From NCBI GenBank assembly GCA_947561395.2, contig OX387183.1:58015915-58079914 (forward strand): a stretch of DNA of 64,000 nt, read 5' to 3'. A program made the position numbers and the translations under genes. The DNA is from Buxus sempervirens (taxonomy: Eukaryota; Streptophyta; Magnoliopsida; Buxales; Buxaceae). The notes under the pieces were generated by a model, which saw only the letters and a list, made by a program, of their open reading frames with translations, had not been told where the DNA came from and searched no databases. Of this stretch, positions 32,736 to 43,907 are shown piece after piece. Each line of letters starts with the position of its first letter. Positions within the stretch are counted from its first letter, which is position 1.

Positions 32736-33818
32736 ATGGCTGAAGACGGCGGGGAAACCAAACGAACCCAAGAGAATTCTGGAGACTCGTCAGACCACCA
32801 GAAAAGTAAGTTGTTTCTCTTTATTATCATTATTATTACTAATATCCAGTATATGATGTGGTTAATTAGGGCTGTCATGTGTCCGATTTGGACCCAGATT
32901 TGACCCTTACTCAATTCAAATATCTCCAGCAGTTAATGAATAAATATGGATATTGACTTTCAATTCGAATCTGAATTAATTTGGGCCAGTCTGATCCAAA
33001 TATCACCTAGACCATGAAAATCCATTTGGTATTATTTTTCAAAAGTAATTTTTGGTTTTGAAATTAAGAAAGTAATTTTAAAGACATCATTATTAACAAA
33101 ATTTATTTATTTATTTATTTATTTATCCTTGTGTTTTTTGGGTTCAGTTGCAGATCCCAATTTGTCGAAGCCAAATACAAATTACTTTCATTTATACGCA
33201 ATTGGATTTTAGTTGAACATAAACTAAAATAATTTATTCGGTTGAAACATGGATTTCAATCGGTTTAAACAGTTTTAGACCCATTAGCAGCCCCAAGTTT
33301 TTCCCTAATTATATTTTCAAAATAAAGGATATGGAAGATGTCGTGTACTTGAAATGGGCTGGGCTTGCTGAGTCATTTTAGGCAATCCTTAGCTATGTTA
33401 CCAGCTCTTTACGTTTTATTCCAAACAAACAAACTTCGGTCCACCATACTCTTGTAAGCACGTACTGATTGCTGAACGTGTTGGTCATTCATAAGTGGAC
33501 AAGTAGAGAGCCGTCCTTTGGTGTAACGCAAAATTAACCCAATAACTGGGCTAGGACCATGTGGGCTGCAATCACAAAAATCTTATTTTTAACGTTGAAT
33601 TTATGTGAGCAGATGACGGGATCCCCAAAACGATGTGGACGGAGGTGGTGGGCATGAACCCAGAAGAGGCAGAGAAAAGGATAAAAGAAGACATGCCCGT
33701 GGCCCAATTCCAGGTGGTTCCACCGGATTCCATGGTCACCATGGATTTCAACCATGGACGCGTTCGTTTGTTCCTCGATTCCTCCGGCAAAGTTGCACGC
33801 CCACCCAGAATCGGCTGA
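32736..33818 (+). CDS. Potato inhibitor I family serine protease inhibitor (two exons, 91 aa)
   Basis: Exon 1 is 32736-32805 (MAEDGGETKRTQ..., donor A|GTAAGT). The 807-bp intron ends ATGTGAGCAG and exon 2 is 33613-33818. The joined frame is 276 nt. Exon 2 carries the whole fold: WTEVVGM, the EEAEKRIKEDMP helix, the QVVPPDSMVTMDF binding loop, RVRLFLDSSGKVARPPRIG and stop. By alignment to the family the scissile (P1-P1') pair is Met-Asp within VTMDF. There is no signal peptide, so the product is probably cytosolic or wound-type, inhibiting chymotrypsin/subtilisin-like proteases of pests or microbes (family knowledge). The 5' half is duplicated at 3645-4572. Confidence 0.93.
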
Positions 33819-34408
33819 ACTCTTTTCTTCTCTTCTTCATTACACAAACTGCAGCGTGCTCTCCTCTTCCTCATGTAATGCCCAAAGTATGTATTGTATA
33901 TTTTCCTGGTCATATTTTATATATAAAAGTTCCAATTTAAATTTATTGCTATTGACTCATCAGTTGGTTTGATCAACAGATCGAACGAGTAATCACCATC
34001 CCATTAGATTAAAGTTTATACCACACGGACAATTTTTAGATTAGTAGAGTAGAAATCCCGTCTATTAGTGTCTAATGCCGGAAACTGGAGGAGAAGAAAA
34101 TTTTGCTGATTTTGATAGTTCTCCAAAGCAAACAAATTAAAACCTTTTTTTTTTTTGGTAACGAACAAATTAAAACGTTGAATCCGTCAATTTTGAACCT
34201 TGGAATCGATGATTCCTTAACAATCAAAAAAAATCAGACCACTGAAGGAAAAAATAAAAATAAAAATAAAAATAAAAAAAGCCTGGATTGATAATAATAG
34301 AAAACAAAAATGTCCCCGGAAAATTGAAACAAGAACAAGGGGAGATTACTATTAAAAAAAAACAAAACAAGGGGAGATTCTCTCTCTCTCTCTCTCTCTC
34401 TCTCAGCG
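33819..34408. other. Intergenic between inhibitor and LecRK 3' ends
   Basis: The 3' flanks of two convergent genes. Includes an AAAAAT-rich run (34245-34280) and a (CT)n microsatellite (34379-34404) that touches the LecRK stop region. Nothing else seen. Confidence 0.6.
34379..34404. repeat. (CT)n microsatellite
   Basis: Uninterrupted CT dinucleotides directly downstream of the LecRK-S.4-like stop codon (34409-34411, complement). It lies in that gene's 3' UTR. Confidence 0.9.
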
Positions 34409-36487
34409 CTATCTGCTACTGCTAGTAGCATCGCCACCTCTTCCAGGAAGAAGGGAGATAGGCGAAGCAGATATATCTTCCACATCAACATCTCCTCCAA
34501 CTCCCCCCGCCATGAACGTGTACGAACTCACTTTCTCAAATGATGAAGACGGGTACGAATGCACAAAATCCTCGAACCCCAGGCCCTCTCCATCTCCTCC
34601 GCCGCCGCCCGCATTCGGCGCACTCAACACCTCCGGCATCCCCACCTCCCCTTCCAAATACCTCACCACATGTCTCATGCTGGGACGCGCCGCCGGCGTA
34701 TTGTTCGAACACATGAACCCCAGTTTCAAAACAATCGCCGCCTCCCCTTCCTCGAACTCCCCTTCCAACCTTGGGTCCACCACGTCCAAGATCCTCCCTT
34801 CCCTGTATCTCTCCCACGTCCAATCCACCAGAATCAGCTCTTCAGGCAGAGCTTTCGGCTCGATTGGCCTTCGCCCACACACCACTTCCAGCAGCAGAGC
34901 ACCAAATGCGAAAACGTCCGAGCTCGTCGTCGCTTTCCCCGTCCGTGTCAGCTCCGGCGCCAGGTAACCCAGTGTTCCCACAACCCGAGTGGTGCTGGGG
35001 TTCGATCCGTGCTCGTATAACCTAGCGAGTCCGAAATCGCCCAAGCGACCATTCATCTCGTTGTCTAATAAGACGTTGCTTGCTTTGACGTCTCTGTGAA
35101 TTACAACCTGCTCCCACTCCTCGTGCAAGTACAAGAGACCTGAAGCGACGCCTTTAATGATCTTGAATCTCTGCTCCCAACTCAGAACCGATTTGGGTTC
35201 GTCGAAGAGTAGCTTGTCTAAGCTTCCATTGGGCATGAAATCGTATACGAGGAGGAGGTCCCCTCGTCGACGGCACCATCCCTGTAATTGGACCAAATTC
35301 CGATGACGGAGACGACCGATGCTTGCAATTTCCGACACAAATTCTCGCAAACCCTGTTTCGATTCATGTGAGATTCGCTTAACTGCAACTAGGGCTTTTG
35401 AATTTGGGAGTTCTCCTCGGTAAACCCGACCAAATCCTCCGAAGCCCAGTAGCTCTCTCTCTCTAAAACCCTTTGTTGCTTTCTTGAGTTCCTGGTAGGA
35501 GAATCGATGTGGACCGATATGGTGCTCCCATTCTTCGATCACATCTGCGTTCTTAATTTTTTTGATGAGAAAGACAGCAACGGCGATTACAGACAAAATG
35601 AGGACAACTGATGAGACGGAGACAGCGATCTTTAAAGTTGTATGCTTCTTTTTGGGCCCGGGAACGGAGGGGAGAGAAGACAGGTCGAGGTTTCTAACTG
35701 CCCCATTCATCTTAAAGCTCCAACCGAGTAAATAGTGGCTGCTCGCGAGCAGACCCGTTGAAGCAGAGAAGCCGACGTACATGAAGTCGCCCAGTATTGG
35801 GGAGAGATCTAAGTCGAAAGACAGGGTAGGCAAACGGGGCTTTGAAGAAAAAGGAGAAAGCGTCACGCTAACACGATTTCTTACCGAATCGTAATCTATC
35901 CAGGCCTGAATCGCCTTCCCACCTTTCAGATTAAGGCTCTGCTTGGATGAATCATCGTCGAAATACGTCGCCGTTGCAGACGCATTAGATTGCAAACTAT
36001 TGATGTCGATCCCGACATGGTTGTCGTTGATGTCGCCGAATTCGAAGTCCTGAACAGTATCGAATTCCACAGCAAAAACATGGTTGGAAAAATTCCCAAT
36101 ATCGCTCGCATTTAGGAGGCCCAAATACTGGCTCGGAAGAGATCCTCGCAGCTCCTTGGTAGGAGCAATCGTAAAAGCGAGTCCATGCCCGCCGAGCTTC
36201 GGATACTCGGGAACGATGGCAAAAGCAAAAGCTGTAGAGAAAGAAAAGGCAGCCCCATCCGTGGAGTTCTTGAACCGAAGCCGAGTCGGGAAGAAGGCGT
36301 GGCCGATCAATCGACTCGTCTCGTTTGTTAATCGAAGAATCCCATTGTTCTCAACCTCTGCAACTCCATTCAAACTAATGTTATTGCCCACCCCTTTAAA
36401 CCCACCATAGGAGAACTCATCAAACTGTGAAAAAACTGGGTTCGAAAGGAAAACGAGAACCCAGAAAAATCTAAGGGGTTTTTCCAT
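34409..36487 (-). CDS. LECRKS4: L-type lectin receptor kinase, LecRK-S.4-like, intact
   Basis: A single exon of 692 residues from the ATG at 36487. An upstream in-frame ATG at 36541 would add 18 residues and hide the signal peptide, so I prefer [10 protein letters not shown]... Signal peptide 1-20 ([10 protein letters not shown]); lectin domain about 22-262 with EFDT and [10 protein letters not shown]; transmembrane helix about 285-308; kinase with GFGGFGRVY 348-356, K370, HRD 464-466, DFG 484-486, all intact. [33 protein letters not shown] and [11 protein letters not shown] match the LecRK-S.4 group (memory-based). The glycine-rich tail (GGGGGDG) is unusual. It is a plasma-membrane receptor kinase of the defence/development type. 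It lies at the edge of the LecRK cluster but is a distant clade member, so it is not part of the recent duplications. Confidence 0.95.
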   Translation of the reverse strand: MEKPLRFFWVLVFLSNPVFSQFDEFSYGGFKGVGNNISLNGVAEVENNGILRLTNETSRLIGHAFFPTRLRFKNSTDGAAFSFSTAFAFAIVPEYPKLGGHGLAFTIAPTKELRGSLPSQYLGLLNASDIGNFSNHVFAVEFDTVQDFEFGDINDNHVGIDINSLQSNASATATYFDDDSSKQSLNLKGGKAIQAWIDYDSVRNRVSVTLSPFSSKPRLPTLSFDLDLSPILGDFMYVGFSASTGLLASSHYLLGWSFKMNGAVRNLDLSSLPSVPGPKKKHTTLKIAVSVSSVVLILSVIAVAVFLIKKIKNADVIEEWEHHIGPHRFSYQELKKATKGFRERELLGFGGFGRVYRGELPNSKALVAVKRISHESKQGLREFVSEIASIGRLRHRNLVQLQGWCRRRGDLLLVYDFMPNGSLDKLLFDEPKSVLSWEQRFKIIKGVASGLLYLHEEWEQVVIHRDVKASNVLLDNEMNGRLGDFGLARLYEHGSNPSTTRVVGTLGYLAPELTRTGKATTSSDVFAFGALLLEVVCGRRPIEPKALPEELILVDWTWERYREGRILDVVDPRLEGEFEEGEAAIVLKLGFMCSNNTPAARPSMRHVVRYLEGEVGMPEVLSAPNAGGGGGDGEGLGFEDFVHSYPSSSFEKVSSYTFMAGGVGGDVDVEDISASPISLLPGRGGDATSSSR

Positions 36488-37234
36488 CGAAAAGGGAACT
36501 GAGCCGAAACCCATTTGGAAATAAGTCGGTATACATAACATGTTTTAGGATCCCCGAGTAGTAGCTTGAGAGTTGCCGGAACCGTCGAAGAAGAAGACAA
36601 AGAAGAAGAAAGCTAGTGATGAGAGGGTTCGCTGTAAAGAGAAAATCTGGTTCTAATCCCACATGGGCTCTTAACACCTTTGCGAGCAAGTCGACACTTC
36701 TGAGTCTCTCAGATCATTGACGGGGTGTCGCCATTTATAAACATAATTAATCTTAAAGAAAGTATGGCTGCTATCTTTTATCCGTTCAAATTACGTGTAT
36801 ACCCAACCTATCTCCCTAGACACTCAGATTTCCACTCTAGCTGAATCTTGACCGGGAACCACTTATTCTCAATATCGAACATCACGTTTTTGTTCTTTTT
36901 CTAAATTGTTTGTGTCGCACATGTATCGCATCAGATAAACATCCATATGGTGCTTTCCAACCTTCGGAATTTTAGCAATTAATGTTATCCTAAACTGCAT
37001 CTCTAAAACCAAAGGATGGGTTGTGTCTTGGCATGTGGGTCCCCTATAGAAACGAGGCATCCATCCGTATGTTTGATATGTTATAATTTGCTAAAGAGGA
37101 GTTTGGAACAAAGAGTGCTTTTAAAGAAGCAAAAGAGATACGTACAATATGAGATCTATTAACAATTTTGGAACCCAAACCTATCCAAATTAAAAGTTTC
37201 TTAAGAGTGATTTAGTGAAATGATGACTAACTAT
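36488..37234. other. LecRK-S.4 upstream region, no gene
   Basis: Upstream flank of the kinase (GAAGAAGAAG-rich leader at 36590-36610) and AT-rich DNA. No coding or RNA feature recognised. Confidence 0.5.
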
Positions 37235-38410
37235 CAAGCCACCCAAATTGCAAAACAAATAAAGCAAGTAAAGAAATAAACAAGACAGGCAATTTGGTGA
37301 CGAAGAGAAAACTCTATGAGAACTCTCACTAGAGAAAAACCCTCCAGGCTATGCAGGAGCCACCTAAAAAATCCAATATGAAAAGAAGACTTACAACCTG
37401 TAGTTCAGACGACTCAACATCCCTATGCTAAACTCTGCAACTTACAGACTTGAAAGTATCTGAGGAACTCCTCAGATTTGCTCCACAGCAACACCTCAGA
37501 ACTCTGAAGATCTTCTCACACGATCACCCAAACGAACTTGCCTGGTATCCGTAGGAACTCCCACAATTCAGTCTCCCCAACCCGAAACTCTAAGGTAAAA
37601 GAAGAAAGAATAAAAGAAAAAAAGAAAGGTTTTGTGGCTCAAAAGAGGAAAACCTAGAATATGACTTTTCCAGAAGAAAAAAGGATATTTAGGGCTTCTA
37701 AAATGTGGCTCTCTTATGTTTAGAAAGACCCTAATCCTATTTAAAGGTTTCCCAAGAAGTTTGAAGTCAATTCGAATTAAAACGAGTAAGTTATGCAATT
37801 TTTCGCAACTTTTTCCAAAATTCACAGATTGAACGTTCGAATGGTGCTTCAAACATTTATCAAATGCCAGCCTTCAGAAATTGCCGTTCGAAGGCCAAAT
37901 CAAACGTTGGAGAACGCAACTCTCGGGTTTGTCTGCAGAACTTGAACGGTCGAACGCCACAGCTAACGTTGGAGAACACCACTCTCTTTTTGCACAAGGA
38001 GTAGTGTTCCTTAGAATATCTGAGTTTACAGCTTATGCCATGGTTGTACTCCTTTTTATTTCTTTTTGAACCCAAGATATTTGAGTTTACAGCTCATCCC
38101 AGAGTTCTTTTCATATTGCTTTTTCTTTTAAACACAAGGAGAAATCTCTTTTTAACACAAGGTCATATGCTAGGATCTTTTCAACTTAAGATAGACAAGA
38201 ATAAATCAAGGATTGCCTATCCACACATAAACCAAAAAAGAAAAATTAAACTTGCTTAATTGTATTTGGTGTGTGTAAGTGAGGTGCAAATACACACTAA
38301 GAGATCAATCAACCTTTGTGCATTTATATGAGATCATTGAAATAAGTTTTGCAAAGCAATTCTTTTAAGCAATTAGTTCTCTCAATATAAATGCACAAAG
38401 GTTAATTGAT
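37235..38410 (-). mobile_element. Inverted, internally deleted piece of the gag-only Copia-type family
   Basis: 37235-37970 is the reverse complement of the LTR at 2648-3500 (for example CTCCGCAGG-type and ACAACCTGTAGTTCAGACGA stretches). 37980-38410 is the reverse complement of the internal region about 1640-1230. The 1 kb between those parts in the first element (1640-2650) is missing. The LTR end itself is truncated at the left. It carries no gag. Confidence 0.8.
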
Positions 38411-38757
38411 CTCAAAATAGTTCAATCATGTTTTATTTGTGTTTTTGAGTGATTTTACGGTTGATTTGTTGCGATTTGGAGTTTTAGTCGAAAATCCCCA
38501 AATCTGGGGTTCGTGTTCTTGAACGTTCAACCCTCGTTCGAACGTTCATCGACTGTCTTTCAAACATTTGATATTTTTTTACTCCATATGGTTTTTCTTG
38601 GTGTTTTCTTCGTATTTCTCATCCATTTTATCTTTCTTATGCATTTTGTTTAGGTATTTATTGTGTTGTACTTGGATAGATTTGTTCTTACCTTGTATTT
38701 CTTTGTGTTTGTTTTTATTTTTTTTATCTCCTTCATGTGTCTTGTGTCCTCTATTAG

Positions 38758-39942
38758 ATGCCTAGAACAAAGTCTCTTGGTGCTAAGAATTCCAATAAGA
38801 ATAAGAGACCTAGGGTAGATGAGGCCTATTTCTTTGATCTTAATGCCCAGAAAAACTTTGATGATTACTTTTGTCAAAGGCCTATGATCATTGAGCGGGT
38901 AGTTAATTTTGATAATCTTCCCTCCGAAATTACAGATTGTTTTAAGGATAGAAGGTGGGATTCCATGTTTGCTAATTTCCTTCTTCCTTCTCTTGAATTG
39001 GTACGAGAATTCTATACAAATATCCATACCATTGATTGGGATACCTTTGCATTCTCTACCTATTTGAGATGTTCTGAGTTTCGTGTCTCTCCTGACGTGA
39101 TAGCGTCTTCTCTTGTTCTTCCTAGGGTGCCTGACCCTCAATACCTGTATTCTGAGACCAAAGGTGCGTTTAAGAACGAGTTGGCCAATACCCTTCTCCG
39201 CAACGGAAGGGGTCATTTGATCTACAAGGGTGAAGCCCTTGAGGCCGACAAGTTCTCGGCTGAGACCATTGTCGTATTCCGCATTTAGAGCCACAATCTC
39301 TTTCCTGTTGCTCACAAATCCTCTATTCCGTTTGATAAGTTGCTCTTTTTGTATGCTTTGAAAAAGCATCATACCATAGATCTTCCTTTTGTTATCTGTT
39401 CTAAGATCTTGGAGGTTTTCAATTACTCCAAAAGATCTTATGGTCTTCCATATGTGTGTTTGATTGCTAGGTTGATTGTAGCTCTTGGTATCTCTTTTCC
39501 CTCTCTTGAATTATGTAAAGCTTCTCAACCCATCACCGAAACAACCCTTCATCAGAATCGTGCTCATTTAGCGTCTACTCCTGCTCCTAACCCTGATGAT
39601 CCTATTCCGCCTCAGCCTCCTTCTTCTTCCCATGAGGAAATCAAAGCTCAAAATTCCCAGATCCTTGAGTATTTACAATCCTTAGATGCGAAAATTCAGA
39701 AGAATCGTGAAGATGCGATGATCCGCTTTCAGAGGCTTGAGCTTCACCAAAGGAACTTGGAGAGTTCTCAGCAAAGGCTTGAAACGTCGTTACTTGACTA
39801 TTTTAATCAAGTGGATGGGGAAGAAGATGTAGAAGAACCTACTGCTGCTCCAGGAGATTCTCAAGGACCTCATGTTGCTGATTCGGGTCCCAATGGAGGT
39901 GGCTGCAATGGTGCTGGTGATGCTATCTCATCTCACTCCTGA
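38758..39942 (+). pseudogene. Putative plant transposon protein, one in-frame stop
   Basis: One frame of 395 codons, ATG to stop, interrupted only by TAG at 39286-39288 (after VVFRI). The first part (RRWDSMFANFLLPSLELVREFYTNI and following) resembles the 'putative plant transposon protein' domain found in plant LTR elements next to the 3' LTR (memory-based). The second part has a basic core, a proline-rich linker, a glutamine-rich coiled coil (about codons 300-350) and an acidic tail. Downstream come GTGACAAAAAGGGGGAG, a purine tract at about 40450 and the LTR at 40464. It is the accessory (env-position) ORF of a Copia/SIRE-type element whose pol is absent here. Function unknown. Confidence 0.65.
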
Positions 39943-40463
39943 GTTGTTATGTTTTAGCCTTTGTCTAGTAGTGACAAAAAGGGGGAGATGGTGTTGGTGG
40001 TTTTTTATGCTTTTTTTTTGGATATTGTGGTGTATATATGTGGTTGTTTAGATTTATTCATTAGGGTATATGGTTGTACATGAAATATGGATGGATGTGG
40101 ATGGATGATTGTATATTTTTTTTTTCTTTTGGATCATGGCTATGTCAATGAACCTGTTTACTTGTATATTGTTCTTGGATCATGGAGTATTATTTTTGGT
40201 GAATGAATGAATATATTGGTTCTTGGATAATTGATTGTGATCATTCACTTGTTTAGTTATTTTGTAATCCCCATGCTTTTCACCAGGTATTTTATTGATT
40301 TTGGTGTTTTAGGAACAGTTGAATATTTTTGGGATGGTTAAGTTTAGGGGGAGGTCATGTCAAATTTTTTATTTTTTGTGTGTGTTCTGGTTGTTGCTTG
40401 GTGGTTCACAGCAACTAGGATTTGTCTTGTGAGTTTTGTCACAGAATAGCCAAAGGGGGAGTT

Positions 40464-41747
40464 TGTTAGGTTCAATATTTTATATTGGCTTAATTCTGTA
40501 CCAAAAAGTAAGTGTTCAATGTGTTCAAAGTGTTTGGGATAGGTTGTAGGAGTCTTGGTTCAAACGGCGTTTGAGTTGGAGTCAAATTGAAGAAGTTATA
40601 GTATTCGTTAGATAGTCGTTTGATGTGTCGTTCGAACGCTCAGTGCAAAGTTCAAATACAGTCAAACCCAAGAGTTGCATTCGAGATGACGAGACCTGCT
40701 GTTCGACCATTCAATGCATACAGTCAAACCCAAGAGTTGCGTTCGAGAAGACAGGACCTGTCGTTCGACCGTTCAAGGTCTGCAGAGAAACCTGAGAGTT
40801 GCGTTCGAGAAGGCAAGACTTATCGTTCAAACATTCAAGGTCTGCAGAGAAACCTGAGAGTTGCGTTCGAGAAGGCAAGACTTATCGTTCAAACGTTCAA
40901 GGTCTGCAGAGAAACCCGAGAGTTGCGTTCGCCAACATAAGACTCAACGTTCGACCGTTCATGTTATTTCAACTCAACGTGAGACTTTCATTCAAACGAG
41001 AAAAAGTGAAGTAGTTCTTCGTATTGAACGTTAGAGCCACGTTCGATGAACGTTCGAACGTTCAATACGGAAAATCTGTTATAAAATTTTGATCTTTCCT
41101 GATTTGTTTCCTATTCTTTCTCCACTTTTTTCTAACCTTTATAAGGTTTGTTTAGACATTCTTTAGGGTTACCCAAGACGTTTTTAGAACCCTAAAATCG
41201 TGTGTGTGAGGAAGAGAACTTCTTCTCCTTCCCTTTCTACCTTTGAGCCATCAAAACCTTTCTTTCTTTTCTCTTCTCTTACCTTGGAGTTCCAGGTTGG
41301 AGAGCTTGCTCGTGGGAGTTCCTACAGTTGCTGAGCAAGTTCGTTTGGCACTTCACTAAGAAGATATTCAGAGTTCTGGATCGTTGCAAGATTGCAAATC
41401 TGAAGAGTTCTTCAGATACTTACACTGTAAGTCAGAATCTGTATTGGGTCGTCTGAACCACTTTCTGTAAGTCTTCTTCTTATAGTGAATTTTCTGAGGT
41501 GGCACCTGATCGTCCAGAGGGTTTTTCTCTTTGAGAGTTCTCTTAGAGTTTTCCCTTCATCACCAAAATTGTTTGTGTTGTCTCATTACTTTATTTGCAA
41601 TTTTGTGTGATTGGTTGCTATTTGTTCAAGACTTGTGTATGCCTATTAATTAAGGACTTGTCTTTAATTAGTAGAATTTTATTCCACAATTGTTTACATC
41701 TATTCACCCCCCTCTAGGCGTTGTTAGAGTCTAAACTGTGTTTTTCA
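40464..41747 (+). mobile_element. LTR of the Copia-type family, 1.28 kb
   Basis: Starts TGTTAGGTTC after AAAGGGGGAGTT and ends TGTTTTTCA, the same termini and 3' half as 2648-3644. It is longer because of the 62-bp minisatellite. It joins LINE sequence directly at 41748. Confidence 0.82.
40672..40985 (+). repeat. 62-bp minisatellite, 5 copies
   Basis: GAGTTGCGTTCGAGAAG-type unit starts at 40672, 40734, 40796, 40858 and 40920, exactly 62 bp apart. The middle copies are nearly identical. Each contains a GTTCGA(A)C-GTTC half-palindrome, like the single motifs in the LTR at 2780-2940. Confidence 0.92.
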
Positions 41748-42765
41748 CTATGCAACAACATGGCCCACAAAATGAATTTAAATCCTGGTTTTGCAATATG
41801 TTATCATCTAATCCCTCTTCATCTTCTCATGAATTCTTGGATTTTTTGAGTACAGTTGCCTGTTTTGGGTGGGCAATTTGGAAAACACGTAATGTCACTC
41901 TTTTTGAAGATAAAGTTCCTAATACAGAATCTGCAGGCAGAATGCTTAGGAGCTATCAACATGATTCAGAGTTGTTGAAGAAGCCTGTCTCCTCCTTCCA
42001 AGATCAGCCAGCCTTCAAGATAGTTATCTGGGAGCCACCAATATCACCATTTATAAAGATCAACTTCGATGAGCTTATCGGCAATGGTCAAAGATAGCTG
42101 GTGCAGGTGGTACATGCAGGGATTCTTCTGGAGTCTTCTTGGCAGCTTTTGCACTTCAGGTTCAAGTATCCAATGCCTTACTAGCTGAAGCGGCTGCAGC
42201 ATTAGAGAGTCTTCGGCTTGCACATGCTTTAGGATATCTATACATTAAGCGAATGGGGGGTGGCACTTGACGTGTCACCCCCGCGTTGCTTCGGAGGCTC
42301 GGGACAGGCTCGCGTGCTTCGGCCTTCCCGAGCCTCGCAAGAAATCAGCAAAAAAGGCGGGCGTAATTTTTGATTTTGGTTTAAAACGACAAAATAATTC
42401 ACATTCAGTGTTTAAGCTTTTTTGTAATTTCAAATCAGGCATATCTTCTTATAAAACGACAATACTTGCCGCAATTTTTGACTTTTGGGTTTTTTAAAAT
42501 AATTTAGATTTAGTGATTTAAGCTTTTATATTTCTAGATCAGGTATAAACAATTCGTAACTTTTGTATTTTTTTTTTCTTCGGTTTAAAACAACAAACAT
42601 AATTCACATTCAATGTTCAATTTTTCTGTAATTGCAAAACAGTCATAACTTCTTTGTAAACGACCAGACTTACCAGCCATCGGTTTTTGAAAATAATTTA
42701 GATTTAGTCATTTAAGTTTTTATATTTCCAGATCAGATATAAACAATTCTTTACTCCTCTCACTT

Positions 42766-43020
42766 TCTCTCTCTCTCTCTCTCTCTCCGTTTTCTTGCAG
42801 CCTTGGGGCTCTTCTCGAGTGTTCCAGCCTCTCCGTTTTCTTGCAACCCAAGGCTCTTCTCGACTGTTCCAGAACCCCTCTTCTTTATTCCTCTCAGTTT
42901 CTCTCTCTCTCTCTCTCTCCGTTTTCTTGCAGCCTCTAGGCTCTTCTCGAGTGTTAAAGCCTCTTTGTTTTCGTGCAGCCCAAGGCTCTTCTTGACTGTT
43001 CAAGAACCCCTCTTTGTTCT
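42766..43020 (+). repeat. About 130-bp duplication with (CT)n inside the Helitron
   Basis: Two units, each with a CT run, CCGTTTTCTTGCAGCC and two GGCTCTTCTCGA.TGTT subunits (near 42788, 42835, 42919 and 42967). It looks like a duplicated pyrimidine-rich 5' leader. Confidence 0.8.
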
Positions 43021-43048
43021 CTTACATAAAACAAATGAGTTGAGAGCA

Positions 43049-43907
43049 ATGGTTGGACTGAATATAAGGATATCAGCTGAATCGGTTGCATCAGTTTTGG
43101 CTCCCTACTTTCTTCAGGTGCAATTTATATTCTTTTTCTGTTGATTCAGCAGTAATAGTTCCAGTTACTGTTCTAATGGTCGATCAAGTTCTTAGCTTTC
43201 AATTCAATTTCAGAGCTTATTTTCCATATGCCGTTCTTTATTTTTTTGTTTATTTTATTTTTTCTTCTCATTTTTTAATGTTTTTACGTTGTTCTGTATT
43301 TGGATTTTACCTTCTATGCAAGTGGGGTTGATTGATAAAAAAAATTTCATCCTATTATTAGGTCTTTTAGAGAAATTGGTTCATTTGGTGTTAATAATGT
43401 ATTTGTCTGAATCTTCATTCCCTATATTTCATGATATATTAATGAGATTGACCCTCCTGATACCATGTGAACTCGAGGTTATCAGTCCTTCCTAGGAAGT
43501 TTGACCTAATTTTGATTCTTTTTGACAAAATGGGGCATGACCTACTTTCGTCTATCTTCCCTTCAACTAAAGATAATATACATGTGGTGTCATGCATTCT
43601 TAGAGTACTGTCTCTGACTCAAGCTTGAATTCCCAGATAATTTTTTCTTCTTTGTTTCGTGCCAAATAGAGTCTTATAATATTTTATCTAAATGTTATCC
43701 ACCATCAAATAATTAATTGTGGTTTGAGCATTGAATTCGCTCAAACAAATTCGAAATAGTTACCTGCTTAAAGCTTAAGCATAAAAAGTTTCCATAATGT
43801 GATCGGTTACTTCTTTTTTTTCCTTTTATAATGTGCAGAAGGATGTTGTGAGATCGCAGCACATCCTGATGTTCCAGTGGCAAAAGGCAGCTATGAGCCA
43901 GTGAAGG
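43049..43907 (+). other. Possible captured host exons inside the Helitron
   Basis: A short frame MVGLNIRISAESVASVLAPY (43049-43117) ends at a GT donor (TTCAG|GTGCAA). A T-rich stretch follows, with an acceptor TGTGCAG near 43839 and an exon-like piece to about 43907 (GTGAAG|GTAGA). This looks like a gene fragment with leader (42766-43048), exon, intron and exon. I do not recognise the protein. Evidence is splice signals only. Confidence 0.3.

Noticed and set aside
36488-36541. Upstream ATG extending the LecRK-S.4-like protein by 18 residues
   Set aside because: The extension would bury the clear signal peptide that starts at 36487.
38650-39372. Minus-strand ORF of 240 codons
   Set aside because: Antisense to the plant-transposon-protein ORF, whose composition and position are convincing. 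The antisense is basic and without motifs.
40672-40985. Regularly spaced repeats considered as a CRISPR-like array
   Set aside because: The whole 62-bp unit is repeated, with no unique spacers, and the context is a plant LTR.
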